This document shows, piece by piece, positions 53,589 to 61,657 of a stretch of 64,000 nucleotides of DNA. The translations under genes were made by a program, and so were the position numbers. The notes beneath the pieces were generated by a model that did not search any database, was not told the origin of the DNA, and saw only the letters and a list, made by a program, of their open reading frames with translations. Position 1 is the stretch's first letter. Each line of letters begins with the position of its first letter. This DNA is from an uncultured Eggerthellaceae bacterium. GTDB lineage: Bacteria; Actinomycetota; Coriobacteriia; Coriobacteriales; Eggerthellaceae. The stretch covers positions 1 through 64,000 of the forward strand of contig CAJTVP010000003.1 in NCBI GenBank assembly GCA_910580205.1, given 5' to 3'.

Positions 53589-54122
53589 TCAGGACAGGTC
53601 CATCCCCTTGAGCACGGCGAAGGGGTTTTTCGGCGCGATGCCCTCTTCCGGCTCGCAGCCGCAGGGGCCATCGTTCAGATTCGCGCCGCACTGAGGGCAG
53701 AGCCCCGCGCAATCCTCGCGGCACAGCGGCTGGAACGGCGCCTCCAGCAAGAGCCCTGCGGTGATGAGCGGCGCCAAGTCGATGGCGTGATCCGCCGGGA
53801 GCGCCTCGAACTCATCCCCCTCCAGATCCTCATCCTGTTCAGGCGCGTCCATGACGAAGTAGCCTTCGATGTCTCCCGCGAGCTCCACGGAGGTATCCTC
53901 AAGGCATCGCGCGCACGCCACCTTCGCCGTCACGTGGCTCTTGCCGCGCACGAGGAACGCGCGCCCCGTGTTCGTGATCTCAACCTCCCATGCGCACGGA
54001 CCCGTGCACTCATAGATCTGCGCGCCCACCTCAAGCTGCCCTAGCTGCGCCTGACCGGAGAACGTCTGCGTCTCCGCCGGCTCGAAGAGCTCTTGAGGGA
54101 TGTGGATCTTCACTGGTTCCAT
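53589..54122 (-). CDS. DUF177 (YceD) family protein
   Basis: The 177-residue protein has the family's cysteine motifs, VACARCLEDTS and CREDCAGLCPQCGANLN. YceD/DUF177 proteins are nearly always encoded beside rpmF. They are linked to 23S rRNA accumulation and ribosome or phospholipid homeostasis, without an agreed biochemical activity. The ATG has AAGGTG 7 nt upstream. An intrinsic terminator lies only about 20 nt before the start, so transcription probably depends on read-through from the upstream gene or on a promoter overlapping that terminator. Confidence 0.88.
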   Translation of the reverse strand: MEPVKIHIPQELFEPAETQTFSGQAQLGQLEVGAQIYECTGPCAWEVEITNTGRAFLVRGKSHVTAKVACARCLEDTSVELAGDIEGYFVMDAPEQDEDLEGDEFEALPADHAIDLAPLITAGLLLEAPFQPLCREDCAGLCPQCGANLNDGPCGCEPEEGIAPKNPFAVLKGMDLS

Positions 54123-54142
54123 CTTCGATCACCTTCTCTGAT

Positions 54143-54174
54143 AAAAGAAATCGCCCGCACCGAAGCGCGAGCGA
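54143..54174 (-). terminator. UUCG-capped intrinsic terminator upstream of the DUF177 gene
   Basis: On the minus strand TCGCTCGCGC pairs with GTGCGGGCGA (10 bp with two G-U pairs) around a UUCG tetraloop. The tract TTTCTTTT follows. It is a textbook terminator 26 nt after the stop of the coiled-coil gene. Confidence 0.85.
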
Positions 54175-54199
54175 CCTCATCCGTGCTATGCGATGCCGC

Positions 54200-54670
54200 T
54201 CATCGGCCGTTCATGGAGTTCGCATTCAAGCGATCGCGCACCCGGCGGACCTGGGAGAGCACGTTGTCCAAGCTCTGCTCCACATGGCCGAAGACCTCAT
54301 CAGCGTAGTCCTCCGCGCCCGCGCGCGTCTCACGCTCAAGCTCACGGGCATCCGCCATGATCGTCTCAGCCTGCTGCTGGGAGATGCGCACGATCTCCTG
54401 CTCAGAAGCGATGGTCATGGCCTGGCTGCGCGCATCCTCGATCAGGCGGTTGGCTTCATCCTCAGCGTCCTCCAGAAGAGCTTGGCGCTCACGGACGATC
54501 TGGCGCGCCTGGGCGAATTCGCTGGGGAAGATGTCGCGGATCTCATCCATGATCTCAAATGCCGCCGAGATGTCCACTTGGCGCATGTTGCTCTTGCCGA
54601 AAACCGTTTTTGAATCTTCCAGCAGTATGGACAGCTCTTCTAAAAGCCCCAACACTCCTGTTTCGTCCAT
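54200..54670 (-). CDS. coiled-coil protein, DivIVA/ATP-synthase-stalk-like, function unknown
   Basis: The 156-residue protein is almost entirely helical. It has a hydrophobic N-terminus (MDETGVLGLLEELSILLED), then heptad-rich segments such as RQALLEDAEDEANRLIEDA and QQQAETIMADARELERETR. The ending VEQSLDNVLSQVRRVRDRL resembles DivIVA or V-ATPase subunit H/E coiled coils. Similar short proteins occur near the DUF177-rpmF cluster in actinobacteria and clostridia and may act in cell division or polarity. AAGGA lies 5 nt before the ATG at 54670; the frame is open further upstream in the 3' end of the LCP gene, without support. A possible promoter (TAGAAT -10) lies about 70 nt upstream. Confidence 0.8.
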   Translation of the reverse strand: MDETGVLGLLEELSILLEDSKTVFGKSNMRQVDISAAFEIMDEIRDIFPSEFAQARQIVRERQALLEDAEDEANRLIEDARSQAMTIASEQEIVRISQQQAETIMADARELERETRAGAEDYADEVFGHVEQSLDNVLSQVRRVRDRLNANSMNGR

Positions 54671-54758
54671 GTCAGTCCTTCCTGAACATTTGCAGCACAG
54701 ACGCTCATCGCGTCTTGGAACGCTCTTTGCACATATAGATTCACATTCTAGCAGAACG

Positions 54759-56192
54759 TCATTCCACTGGCATCCAGTCAAGCCCGATGATGGCGATGAC
54801 ATCGGCTTCCGAAGAATAGAAGTCGCCGCCTTCCACCACGCGCCCTGATCCCATGGCGCGCAGGACCGCCTTCGCTTCGCCTTCAGAGCCGCTCTTCGTG
54901 TAGATGACCAGCGTCTCCGGGTAGATGGTGCCATCATCGGTGTTGCCGACGCCGATGACGTTGAAGCCTTGGCCGGTGAGCATCTCTCCCAGCTTCGCCG
55001 CAGCGCCCGCGGTGTTGGTGCCATTGCGCACCTCCACCGAGACGGCGGCCGCCTCCACGCTCTCTGCCGAGCTCTCTATTTGATTGGGATCTTCGCCCGC
55101 TTTCAAGCGCTCCAGCATGGCCGCCCAGCTCTTCGGCTGGCGCTCATAGAGGACGACGTCCGGCCCTGCGGCGTTGGAGCGCATATAAGGCACGACGCAC
55201 TGATAGAGCGTGATCTCTTCCACCGGCTTGAGCACGCCGCCCAGAGCGAGCAGATCGCTGGCCGTCCAGTCCGTGTAGATGAAGCGGCTGGCCTCCCCCA
55301 CTTGGCCGGCGAAATCCAAACCTTCGGAGGTGGCCGCCTGCTCAGCCAAGTTGAACGTGAACGCCATGCGGTTCGCATACATGCCATCCGTCCCGCCGTT
55401 CACGTTGGACGCGCGCAGGAACATGAGGGCCTCTTCGCCGGAAAGCGGCCTGTTCCCCGCTGAGACCACAAGCGTTCCCGCATGCGGATCATCCACTTTC
55501 GACTCCAGGTCCATGGACACGCCGCCCATGGCATCGGTCATGCCGACGATCCCCGCTGAATCCGTGGTCACGAAGTGCGAGATGTCCACTTCGGCCAAGG
55601 AGGCGACGCAGCGGATCAGCTCCGCATCTCCGCCCACGGAGCGCGCTTCATCCAAAGGCCGGTTGTTCCCATCAGAGGTGCGCACGTTGAGCTTGGCGGG
55701 GATGGTGCAGAGCGTCACCGTCTTGGAGCCTTCATCGATCCGGACCAAGAGCATCCCTTGAGCATCCGGTTGCTGAGCCCCATAGCCTTCGCGAGCGAGG
55801 TCCGCTGTCATGAGCACGTAATAAGGTTCGTCCGTCTTCTGCGCGACCAGGGCCTCTTTCGCGTTCGATGGCTCAAGGGACAGATTAGAATCGGTGGAGC
55901 GGAAGAAGGTGAACGCGGTCACAGCCGCAGCGGCGACGAGGGCCACCGCACAGACGATGAGCACCAGCGAGAGCACGCGCTTGCGCGAGCGTTTGCGCCG
56001 GGCATCCACCAAGGCGGAATGGGCCGCCCCATGCCGAGCTGCGCGAACGCGCTCGGTCCCACGGGCCGATGCCTCCACGTTCGACACGGTGACGGGACGC
56101 TTGCGTCCAGACCGGGAACGGGAGAGAGCTCGCGCCTCCGGAACCGGCCTGCTGTTCGCTGAATGGCGAGGATTGTTGCGCTTGGTGGGCAT
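54759..56192 (-). CDS. LytR-CpsA-Psr-like membrane protein with LytR_C domain, catalytic residues altered
   Basis: The 477-residue protein has a basic cytoplasmic N-terminus of about 70 residues, one membrane helix (about 72-96) and an extracellular LCP-like domain (about 120-340). A C-terminal LytR_C domain (VSVEVRNGTNTAGAAAKLGEML onward) follows. LCP proteins attach wall polymers from polyprenyl carriers to peptidoglycan. The usual SIPRD motif with the essential arginine reads CTIPAKLNV here, and the KIN.AY..GG motif reads LDEARSVGGD. VDISHFV and MGGVSMDLESKVDDPHAG still follow the family pattern. It may be a catalytically weak or non-transferase member. It lies 11 nt after murA, so it is tied to wall synthesis. 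Confidence 0.82.
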   Translation of the reverse strand: MPTKRNNPRHSANSRPVPEARALSRSRSGRKRPVTVSNVEASARGTERVRAARHGAAHSALVDARRKRSRKRVLSLVLIVCAVALVAAAAVTAFTFFRSTDSNLSLEPSNAKEALVAQKTDEPYYVLMTADLAREGYGAQQPDAQGMLLVRIDEGSKTVTLCTIPAKLNVRTSDGNNRPLDEARSVGGDAELIRCVASLAEVDISHFVTTDSAGIVGMTDAMGGVSMDLESKVDDPHAGTLVVSAGNRPLSGEEALMFLRASNVNGGTDGMYANRMAFTFNLAEQAATSEGLDFAGQVGEASRFIYTDWTASDLLALGGVLKPVEEITLYQCVVPYMRSNAAGPDVVLYERQPKSWAAMLERLKAGEDPNQIESSAESVEAAAVSVEVRNGTNTAGAAAKLGEMLTGQGFNVIGVGNTDDGTIYPETLVIYTKSGSEGEAKAVLRAMGSGRVVEGGDFYSSEADVIAIIGLDWMPVE

Positions 56193-56203
56193 GGACGTCA
56201 GCT

Positions 56204-57475
56204 TCAGTCAACGGCTTGGCGCACCACATCAGCACCCAAGGACCTGAGCTTCCCCGCGTAATCCTCATAGCCGCGATCGATGTGCTTGATGTCGTAGACC
56301 GTGGTGTAGCCCTCCGCCACGATGCCCGCCAGCACCAACGCCGCCCCGGCCCGAAGATCCGTGGAGGAGACGGGCGCGCCCTGCAAACCCTCCACACCGC
56401 GGATGATGGCGTGATGATCTTCCAGGGTGATGTCGGCGCCCATGCGCATGAGCTCGGAGGCGAACATGAAGCGGTTCTCGAAGACGTTCTCCGTGATGAC
56501 GGAGATCCCGTCAGCCAACGTGGCGAGCAGCATGAACTGCGCTTGGAGATCCGTCGGGAATCCCGGATGCGGGAGCGTTTGGATGTCGGTGGGCTTCAAG
56601 GGCCCCGTGCGCATGACCGTGAGGTAATCCTCCCCCGTGGTCACATCACAGCCCATGGCGCGCATCTTGAGCACGCTCATGCGCAGATAGCTGGGATCTA
56701 TCCTCTGCACCGTCACCGGGCCGCCGGTCAAAGCGCCGCCCGCCAGGAACGTGCCCGCTTCGATCCTGTCTCCGACGGTGGTATGCACGCAGGGGCCCAG
56801 ATCGGACAGAGCCACGCCCTCCACCTCGATGTTGGACTCCCCTGCGCCTTCTATGCGCGCGCCCATCTGGCAGAGCATGTCGCACAGATCCACGATCTCC
56901 GGCTCACGGGCGGCGTTCTCGATGAGCGTGGAACCTTCGGCCACCACCGCAGCCATGAGCATGTTCTCCGTGGCGCCGACGCTGGGGAACTCAAGCATCA
57001 CCTGAGCGCCATGGAGACCATGGGGCGTGGTGGCGATGAGCGTGCCATGATCCACATCGAACTGGACGCCAAGGGCTTGCAAGCTGACCAGATGCATGTC
57101 TATCTTGCGGGCACCGATCTGGCATCCACCCGGCATGGCCACGCGCGCCTGGCCGAACCGTCCGATGAGCGGCCCGAGCACGGAGATGCTCGCCCGCATC
57201 TTGGAGACCAGCTCGTAGGGCGTGGAGAACGAATCGACATCAGTGGTGTCTATGGCGAGCTCATGGTCCTCTCGGCGGACCGTGGCGCCCAGGCGGCTGA
57301 GCACTTCTGACATGAGCTTGATATCGGAGATGTCAGGGACGTTCTTGATGATGCTCTCGCCGCATCCTAGAATGGAAGCGGCCATGAGCTTGAGCGCCGA
57401 GTTCTTGGCGCCCGCGATCTTGACCTCACCGCACAGCGTCCCGTTGCCGTGTATGACGATGCACTCTTTTCCCAT
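56204..57475 (-). CDS. murA: UDP-N-acetylglucosamine 1-carboxyvinyltransferase
   Basis: This 423-residue enzyme performs the first committed step of peptidoglycan synthesis, transferring enolpyruvate from PEP. It has VKIAGAKNSALKLMAASI with the Lys-Asn pair, and the catalytic cysteine in AMPGGCQIGARKIDMHL. Because the cysteine is present, the enzyme should be fosfomycin-sensitive. PSVGATENMLMAAV and the C-terminal IKHIDRGYEDYAGKLR complete the EPSP-synthase-like fold. The usual PVD after the cysteine loop reads KID here. It follows a terminator after tsf and is co-directional with the LCP-like gene. Confidence 0.96.
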   Translation of the reverse strand: MGKECIVIHGNGTLCGEVKIAGAKNSALKLMAASILGCGESIIKNVPDISDIKLMSEVLSRLGATVRREDHELAIDTTDVDSFSTPYELVSKMRASISVLGPLIGRFGQARVAMPGGCQIGARKIDMHLVSLQALGVQFDVDHGTLIATTPHGLHGAQVMLEFPSVGATENMLMAAVVAEGSTLIENAAREPEIVDLCDMLCQMGARIEGAGESNIEVEGVALSDLGPCVHTTVGDRIEAGTFLAGGALTGGPVTVQRIDPSYLRMSVLKMRAMGCDVTTGEDYLTVMRTGPLKPTDIQTLPHPGFPTDLQAQFMLLATLADGISVITENVFENRFMFASELMRMGADITLEDHHAIIRGVEGLQGAPVSSTDLRAGAALVLAGIVAEGYTTVYDIKHIDRGYEDYAGKLRSLGADVVRQAVD

Positions 57476-57517
57476 GGGAGCCTTTCGGAGTCAAAGCACC
57501 TGCCGAAGATGCCAAAC

Positions 57518-57547
57518 GGGGCCATGCTCAAACAAGCACGGCCCCGC
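57518..57547 (-). terminator. terminator after tsf
   Basis: Arms CGGGGCCGTGCT and AGCATGGCCCCG on the minus strand form a 12-bp stem (one G-U pair) over a 6-nt loop, and TTTGG follows. It lies about 20 nt after the tsf stop and separates rpsB-tsf from murA. Confidence 0.7.
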
Positions 57548-57567
57548 TGATCTTGAGATGGATGGTC

Positions 57568-58428
57568 CTATTCGCCCAGCGCGAACCGGATGAAGCCTTG
57601 GATGCTGATGGTGCCTCCCATGTCCTTGGCGCACTGCTCCACGTAGGCCTTCACGGTGACGTCCGGGTCTTTGACGAAGTCCTGCTCGGCCAAGCAGCTC
57701 TCCTTGTAGAACTTCTCCATGCGGCCCTGAGCGATCTTCTCCTGGATGTTCTCAGGCTTTCCAGACTCAGCAGCCTGAGCCTTGTAGATCTCAAGCTCGT
57801 GCGCAGCGATGTCCGCCGGAACGGATTCACGCGTGGCGGAAACAGGATTCACGGCCGCCACCTGCATGGCCACATCGCGAGCGCACTTCTGGAACGCTTC
57901 TGAGGACGGATCGATGCCCTCCACGTTGAAGTTCACGAGCACGCCGATCTTGCCGCCTCCATGGATGTAGCTGGCAACGGCAGGGGCTTCCACCTCAGCC
58001 ACGCGGCTGATCTGGCAATTCTCACCCATGACGTGAATGCAGTCGGTGAGGATGGCGTCCACGGTCTCGCCGTCGATGGTGCACTCCTTGATGCCTTCGG
58101 CATCCACCGGAGCGTTCTCCATGGCTGCCGTGGCGATGCGGGTGGCGTAGGCCTTGAACTTCTCGTTCATGCCCACGAAGTCCGTTTCGCAATTGAGCTC
58201 CAGCACGGCGCCCTTGGTGCAAGCGTCGTTCACGATGGCCATGACGGTGCCCTCGTTGGTGGCGCGGCCCGCTTTCTTGGCCACCGCCGCCAGACCGCGC
58301 GTGCGGAGCACGTCCACGGCGGCTTCCATGTCCCCAGCAGCCTCGGCCAGAGCCTTCTTGCACTCCATCATGCCCGCGCCGGTCATCTCGCGCAGCTCTT
58401 TGACCATTGAAGCAGTGATCTCTGCCAT
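57568..58428 (-). CDS. tsf: translation elongation factor Ts
   Basis: The 286-residue protein begins MAEITASMVKELREMTGAGM and contains CKKALAEAAGDMEAAVDVLR and LELNCETDFVG, the EF-Ts signatures. It is the nucleotide exchange factor for EF-Tu. The ATG at 58428 has GGAGG about 7 nt upstream; an upstream open frame is not conserved. It follows rpsB by about 68 nt in the universal rpsB-tsf order. Confidence 0.97.
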   Translation of the reverse strand: MAEITASMVKELREMTGAGMMECKKALAEAAGDMEAAVDVLRTRGLAAVAKKAGRATNEGTVMAIVNDACTKGAVLELNCETDFVGMNEKFKAYATRIATAAMENAPVDAEGIKECTIDGETVDAILTDCIHVMGENCQISRVAEVEAPAVASYIHGGGKIGVLVNFNVEGIDPSSEAFQKCARDVAMQVAAVNPVSATRESVPADIAAHELEIYKAQAAESGKPENIQEKIAQGRMEKFYKESCLAEQDFVKDPDVTVKAYVEQCAKDMGGTISIQGFIRFALGE

Positions 58429-58496
58429 ATCTTCTCCTCCTTGAGGTATCCGTGTCTTGAAAGTGGTGGCTTTCCGCACCCGTTCGTGAGCGGAGG

Positions 58497-59372
58497 CTAT
58501 TCCGCAGCAGCCTCAGCGCTCTCCGTCGCCGCGGTCTCAGCCTCGGCGATCTCTTCATCGATGGCCTTGGCCGCATCCGCTGAAGCCTCAGCGCTGACGA
58601 CCTCGGACATCTGCACTTCGGCATCCTGAGCCGGTGCCGCATCCGCAGCATCCGTGCCAGCCATCTCCTGCTCGGAGACGTTCGCGCCCGTGCCCGCGAT
58701 GACCGCGTCAGCGATGAAATCGCAGAGCAGGCGCACGCTGCGGATGGCATCGTCGTTGGCCGGGATGCCGTAATCCACATCATCCGGGTCGCAGTTGGTA
58801 TCCAACGTGCCCACGATCGGGATGTTGAGGCGGCGCGCCTCATGGACGGCGATCTCCTCGCGGCAGGTGTCGATGATGAAGACCGCATCCGGGACCTTGT
58901 GCATGTTGCGGATGCCGTTCAGGTTCGCCTGGAGCTTCGCCAGCTCCTTGCGCTTGAGGATCTGCTCCTTCTTCGGGAGCAGCGCCATGCGGCCGTCAGC
59001 CTCTTGCGCCTCAAGGTCCTCCATGTACACCACGCGCTTGCGGATGGTCACGAAGTTGGTGAGCATGCCGCCGAGCCAGCGGTTGTTCACGTAAGGCATG
59101 CCGCAGCGGTTCGCCGCGTCAGCGATGGCTTCCTGAGCCTGCTTCTTCGTGCCGACGAACAGCACGGTGCCGCCCTTGCGCGCCAGATTGGACACGAAGG
59201 TGTAGGCCTTGTCCATGTCCACCAGGGTCTGCTTGAGGTCCAGGATGTAGATGTCCCCGCGGCTGCCGAAGATGTAAGGCTTCATCTTCGGGTTCCAGCG
59301 GCGCGTCTGATGCCCGAAGTGGGCGCCGGCCTCAAGGAGCGATTTGATGCTTACTTTCGTTGGTGCTGCCAT
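58497..59372 (-). CDS. rpsB: 30S ribosomal protein S2 with acidic C-terminal tail
   Basis: The 291-residue protein has SIKSLLEAGAHFGHQTRRWN, the coiled-coil middle and PDAVFIIDTCREEIAVHEA of S2. The core ends near VRLLCDFIADAVIAG. The last 60 or so residues are an Ala/Glu/Asp-rich, probably disordered tail, longer than in E. coli. The start at 59372 has GGAG 6 nt upstream; an ATG four codons earlier is also possible. It is transcribed with tsf from a well-formed promoter about 120 nt upstream. Confidence 0.97.
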   Translation of the reverse strand: MAAPTKVSIKSLLEAGAHFGHQTRRWNPKMKPYIFGSRGDIYILDLKQTLVDMDKAYTFVSNLARKGGTVLFVGTKKQAQEAIADAANRCGMPYVNNRWLGGMLTNFVTIRKRVVYMEDLEAQEADGRMALLPKKEQILKRKELAKLQANLNGIRNMHKVPDAVFIIDTCREEIAVHEARRLNIPIVGTLDTNCDPDDVDYGIPANDDAIRSVRLLCDFIADAVIAGTGANVSEQEMAGTDAADAAPAQDAEVQMSEVVSAEASADAAKAIDEEIAEAETAATESAEAAAE

Positions 59373-59488
59373 GTTGCTCTCCATTCGTTGATCCTCTGCC
59401 CAAGGTCATCCCGCGCTCCGCAACTCGCTCTCGCAAGCCACTGGCGGTCCGCGGTCGCTTGGACATGCGTATTGAAACAAACTTGAAC

Positions 59489-59517
59489 AGGATAACGGTA
59501 TGGCGGACAGATGGCAA
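59489..59517 (-). promoter_or_regulatory. rpsB-tsf promoter and leader
   Basis: -35 TTGCCA (59512-59517) and -10 TATCCT (59489-59494) are spaced by 17 nt on the minus strand. The roughly 110-nt leader down to 59373 contains short self-complementary segments (for example CCAAG/CTTGG) and may carry an S2 autoregulatory site. That is inference. Confidence 0.65.
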
Positions 59518-59584
59518 GGCGAAAGCGAAAAAGAGCCAGGTCCGCGAACCGCGATGACCGGATGCGCGCCGCTTTGGAAATGGA

Positions 59585-59610
59585 AAGGCCGCCTCCGGGG
59601 AAGCGGCCTT
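59585..59610 (-). terminator. terminator of tRNA-Leu(GAG)
   Basis: Arms AAGGCCGC (59585-59592) and GCGGCCTT (59603-59610) form an 8-bp stem. It begins 11 nt after the tRNA CCA end. The U-tract is weak (TCCATTTCC). Confidence 0.6.
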
Positions 59611-59621
59611 CGATCTTCTTC

Positions 59622-59710
59622 TGGTGTCGGAGGCGGGATTTGAACCCGCACACCCGATATGTGGGCACTAGCACCTCAAGCTAGCGTGTCTGCCGTTCCA
59701 CCACTCCGAC
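59622..59710 (-). tRNA. tRNA-Leu (anticodon GAG)
   Basis: The acceptor arms GTCGGAG/CTCCGAC pair fully, the discriminator is A and CCA is encoded. The anticodon stem CTAGC/GCTAG encloses TTGAGGT, giving anticodon GAG (codon CUC). A long variable arm and the T-arm GCGGG-TTCAAAT-CCCGC are present. Confidence 0.96.
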
Positions 59711-59733
59711 ACATGCGCATCGCGCGCTGAGAG

Positions 59734-59761
59734 ATTCTAACAGATTGCTCCCCGCGCGCAA
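59734..59761 (-). promoter_or_regulatory. tRNA-Leu(GAG) promoter
   Basis: -35 TTGCGC (59756-59761) and -10 TAGAAT (59734-59739) are spaced by 16 nt on the minus strand, just after secG. This matches the tRNA-Asn promoter in -35 sequence and spacing. Confidence 0.7.
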
Positions 59762-59772
59762 GAGGGAGGCCA

Positions 59773-60030
59773 TCAATTCGTGCTGATGGTCCCGTGAGGA
59801 TAGATGATCATGAGCACGATGAGCGACACCATGAAGATGATGGCGCACACGATGGTGATGCGATCCAGATTCTTTTCGATGATGCTCGTGCCGGTCTGCG
59901 TGGAATACATGGAGCTTGCGATGGCATCAGAGATGCCCGTCCCCTTGCCTGAATGCATCAGGATGAAGACGATGAGACCGATCCCCGACAAAAAGAGAAG
60001 GACCAAGAACACGATCACTAAAGGATTCAA
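59773..60030 (-). CDS. secG: preprotein translocase subunit SecG (TTG start)
   Basis: The 85-residue protein has two membrane helices (about residues 4-24 and 57-78) joined by the conserved loop MHSGKGTGISDAIASS. It assists SecYE-SecA translocation. No ATG or GTG fits the family start. A TTG gives a normal length, with a weak purine-rich ribosome site. It follows gpmI by 58 nt at the end of the glycolytic cluster; secG is often found after tpiA or gpmI. Confidence 0.88.
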   Translation of the reverse strand: MNPLVIVFLVLLFLSGIGLIVFILMHSGKGTGISDAIASSMYSTQTGTSIIEKNLDRITIVCAIIFMVSLIVLMIIYPHGTISTN

Positions 60031-60088
60031 CTCTTCACGCTTCTTTCTAAAGGCTCTGCGAAATCACGAATTGCAAAGTATATCTGAA

Positions 60089-61657
60089 TCAAACCCCTGT
60101 GGCAACAAGGCTTTCGCCCGTCATCTGGGCTGGCTGGCGGATCCCCAACACGGAAAGGACCGACGGCGCGATGTCGCACAGCGCCCCCTCCCGTCCGACC
60201 AGGCGCACCTCGCGATCGCTGAAATCAGCCACCGCGAAGGGGACGAGCGCTGTGGTGTGAGCCGTGTGCGGGCTGCCGTCGGGTGCCAGCATCTGATCGG
60301 CGTTGCCGTGATCAGCCGTGACGAAGACCGTGCCGCACGCCTCCTCCATGGCGTCCAAGACCACGCCCACCCCGGCATCCACCGCCTCCACCGCTGAGGT
60401 GGCTGCGGGGATGGAACCGGTATGGCCCACCATGTCGCAGTTCGCGAAGTTCACGATGTAGACGTCCGCCTCCCCGGAACGGATGGCGCGCGAGAGCGTT
60501 TCAGCCACCTCCGGTTCGCTCATCTCCGGCTGGAGGTCATAGGTGGCCACCTTGGGAGACGCGACGAGCGTGCGGGCCTCCCCCGCTTTCGGCTCTTCCG
60601 CTCCTCCGTTCAAGAAGAAGGTCACGTGCGCGTACTTCTCCGTCTCCGCGATGTGGTACTGGATGAGCCCGGCATCGGCCAGGACATCGGCCAGCACCTG
60701 CTCTGGGAACGTCTTCGGGAACGCGATGGGCGCCGGTATCTCCGGATCGTACTCCGTGAGGCAGATGAAGGACGCCTTCGGGCGGCGTGAGCGAGCGAAA
60801 CCTTCGAAGTCCTCATCCACGAACGCGCGGGTGATCTGGCGGGCGCGATCGGGACGGAAGTTGAAGAAGAGCACGGCATCCCCGTCCTGCACGCCGCGCG
60901 TCTGGAACGCGAGAGGGGCGACGAACTCATCCGTGACACCTTCTTCATAGGAAGCCCGAACGGCATCCGCCGGGGAAAGGCCCGTGGAGGGCCGAGCGTC
61001 CACCATGGCCTCATAGGCGCGCTGGACGCGATCCCAGCGCTTGTCACGGTCCATGGCGTAATAGCGGCCGGAGACCGTCGCGATCCCCATCTCGCAGGAG
61101 GGATGCTCCGCTTGAAGAGCGGCCATGCGCTCTTCAAGCGCCTCGATGTAGCCGACGGCGCTTTTCGGTGGGACGTCGCGCCCATCCAAGAAGCAATGCA
61201 CGAGCACCTGCGGCACCCCCGCATCGGCGGCCGCCTCCAGAAGCGCGAAGAGGTGCTCGTCCGATGAATGGACGCCGCCGTCGCTCAAAAGGCCCATGAG
61301 ATGCAGCGCGCTTCCCGCTTCCCGCACCTGGGAGAAGGCTTCAGTGAGCACGGGATTCTGGGCAAGGGAGCCATCCCGGCAGGCCCGGTTGATGCGGGTG
61401 AGCTCTTGGTCCACCACGCGCCCCGCGCCGATGTTGAGATGCCCCACCTCGGAATTGCCCATCTGGCCTGCGGGCAGCCCCACGGCTTCCCCGCTGGCTT
61501 GGAGGCGGGCGATGCCATGGGCGAAAAGGCCGTCCAGCACGGGCGTGCGAGCAAGGGAGATGGCGTTCCCCTCGCTTGGATCGGCCAGGCCGAACCCATC
61601 CATGATGATCAGGCAGACCGGTGCCGGCCTGCCTGCGCGATCAGCAGAAGCGCCCAT
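60089..61657 (-). CDS. gpmI: 2,3-bisphosphoglycerate-independent phosphoglycerate mutase
   Basis: The 522-residue Mn-dependent enzyme of the alkaline-phosphatase superfamily has CLIIMDGFGLAD, the catalytic serine in GQMGNSEVGHLNIGAGR, FFNFRPDRARQ, NFANCDMVGHTG and VTADHGNAD. It interconverts 3- and 2-phosphoglycerate. Its ATG directly follows the tpiA stop with no gap. The first 14 residues are not conserved. Confidence 0.96.
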   Translation of the reverse strand: MGASADRAGRPAPVCLIIMDGFGLADPSEGNAISLARTPVLDGLFAHGIARLQASGEAVGLPAGQMGNSEVGHLNIGAGRVVDQELTRINRACRDGSLAQNPVLTEAFSQVREAGSALHLMGLLSDGGVHSSDEHLFALLEAAADAGVPQVLVHCFLDGRDVPPKSAVGYIEALEERMAALQAEHPSCEMGIATVSGRYYAMDRDKRWDRVQRAYEAMVDARPSTGLSPADAVRASYEEGVTDEFVAPLAFQTRGVQDGDAVLFFNFRPDRARQITRAFVDEDFEGFARSRRPKASFICLTEYDPEIPAPIAFPKTFPEQVLADVLADAGLIQYHIAETEKYAHVTFFLNGGAEEPKAGEARTLVASPKVATYDLQPEMSEPEVAETLSRAIRSGEADVYIVNFANCDMVGHTGSIPAATSAVEAVDAGVGVVLDAMEEACGTVFVTADHGNADQMLAPDGSPHTAHTTALVPFAVADFSDREVRLVGREGALCDIAPSVLSVLGIRQPAQMTGESLVATGV

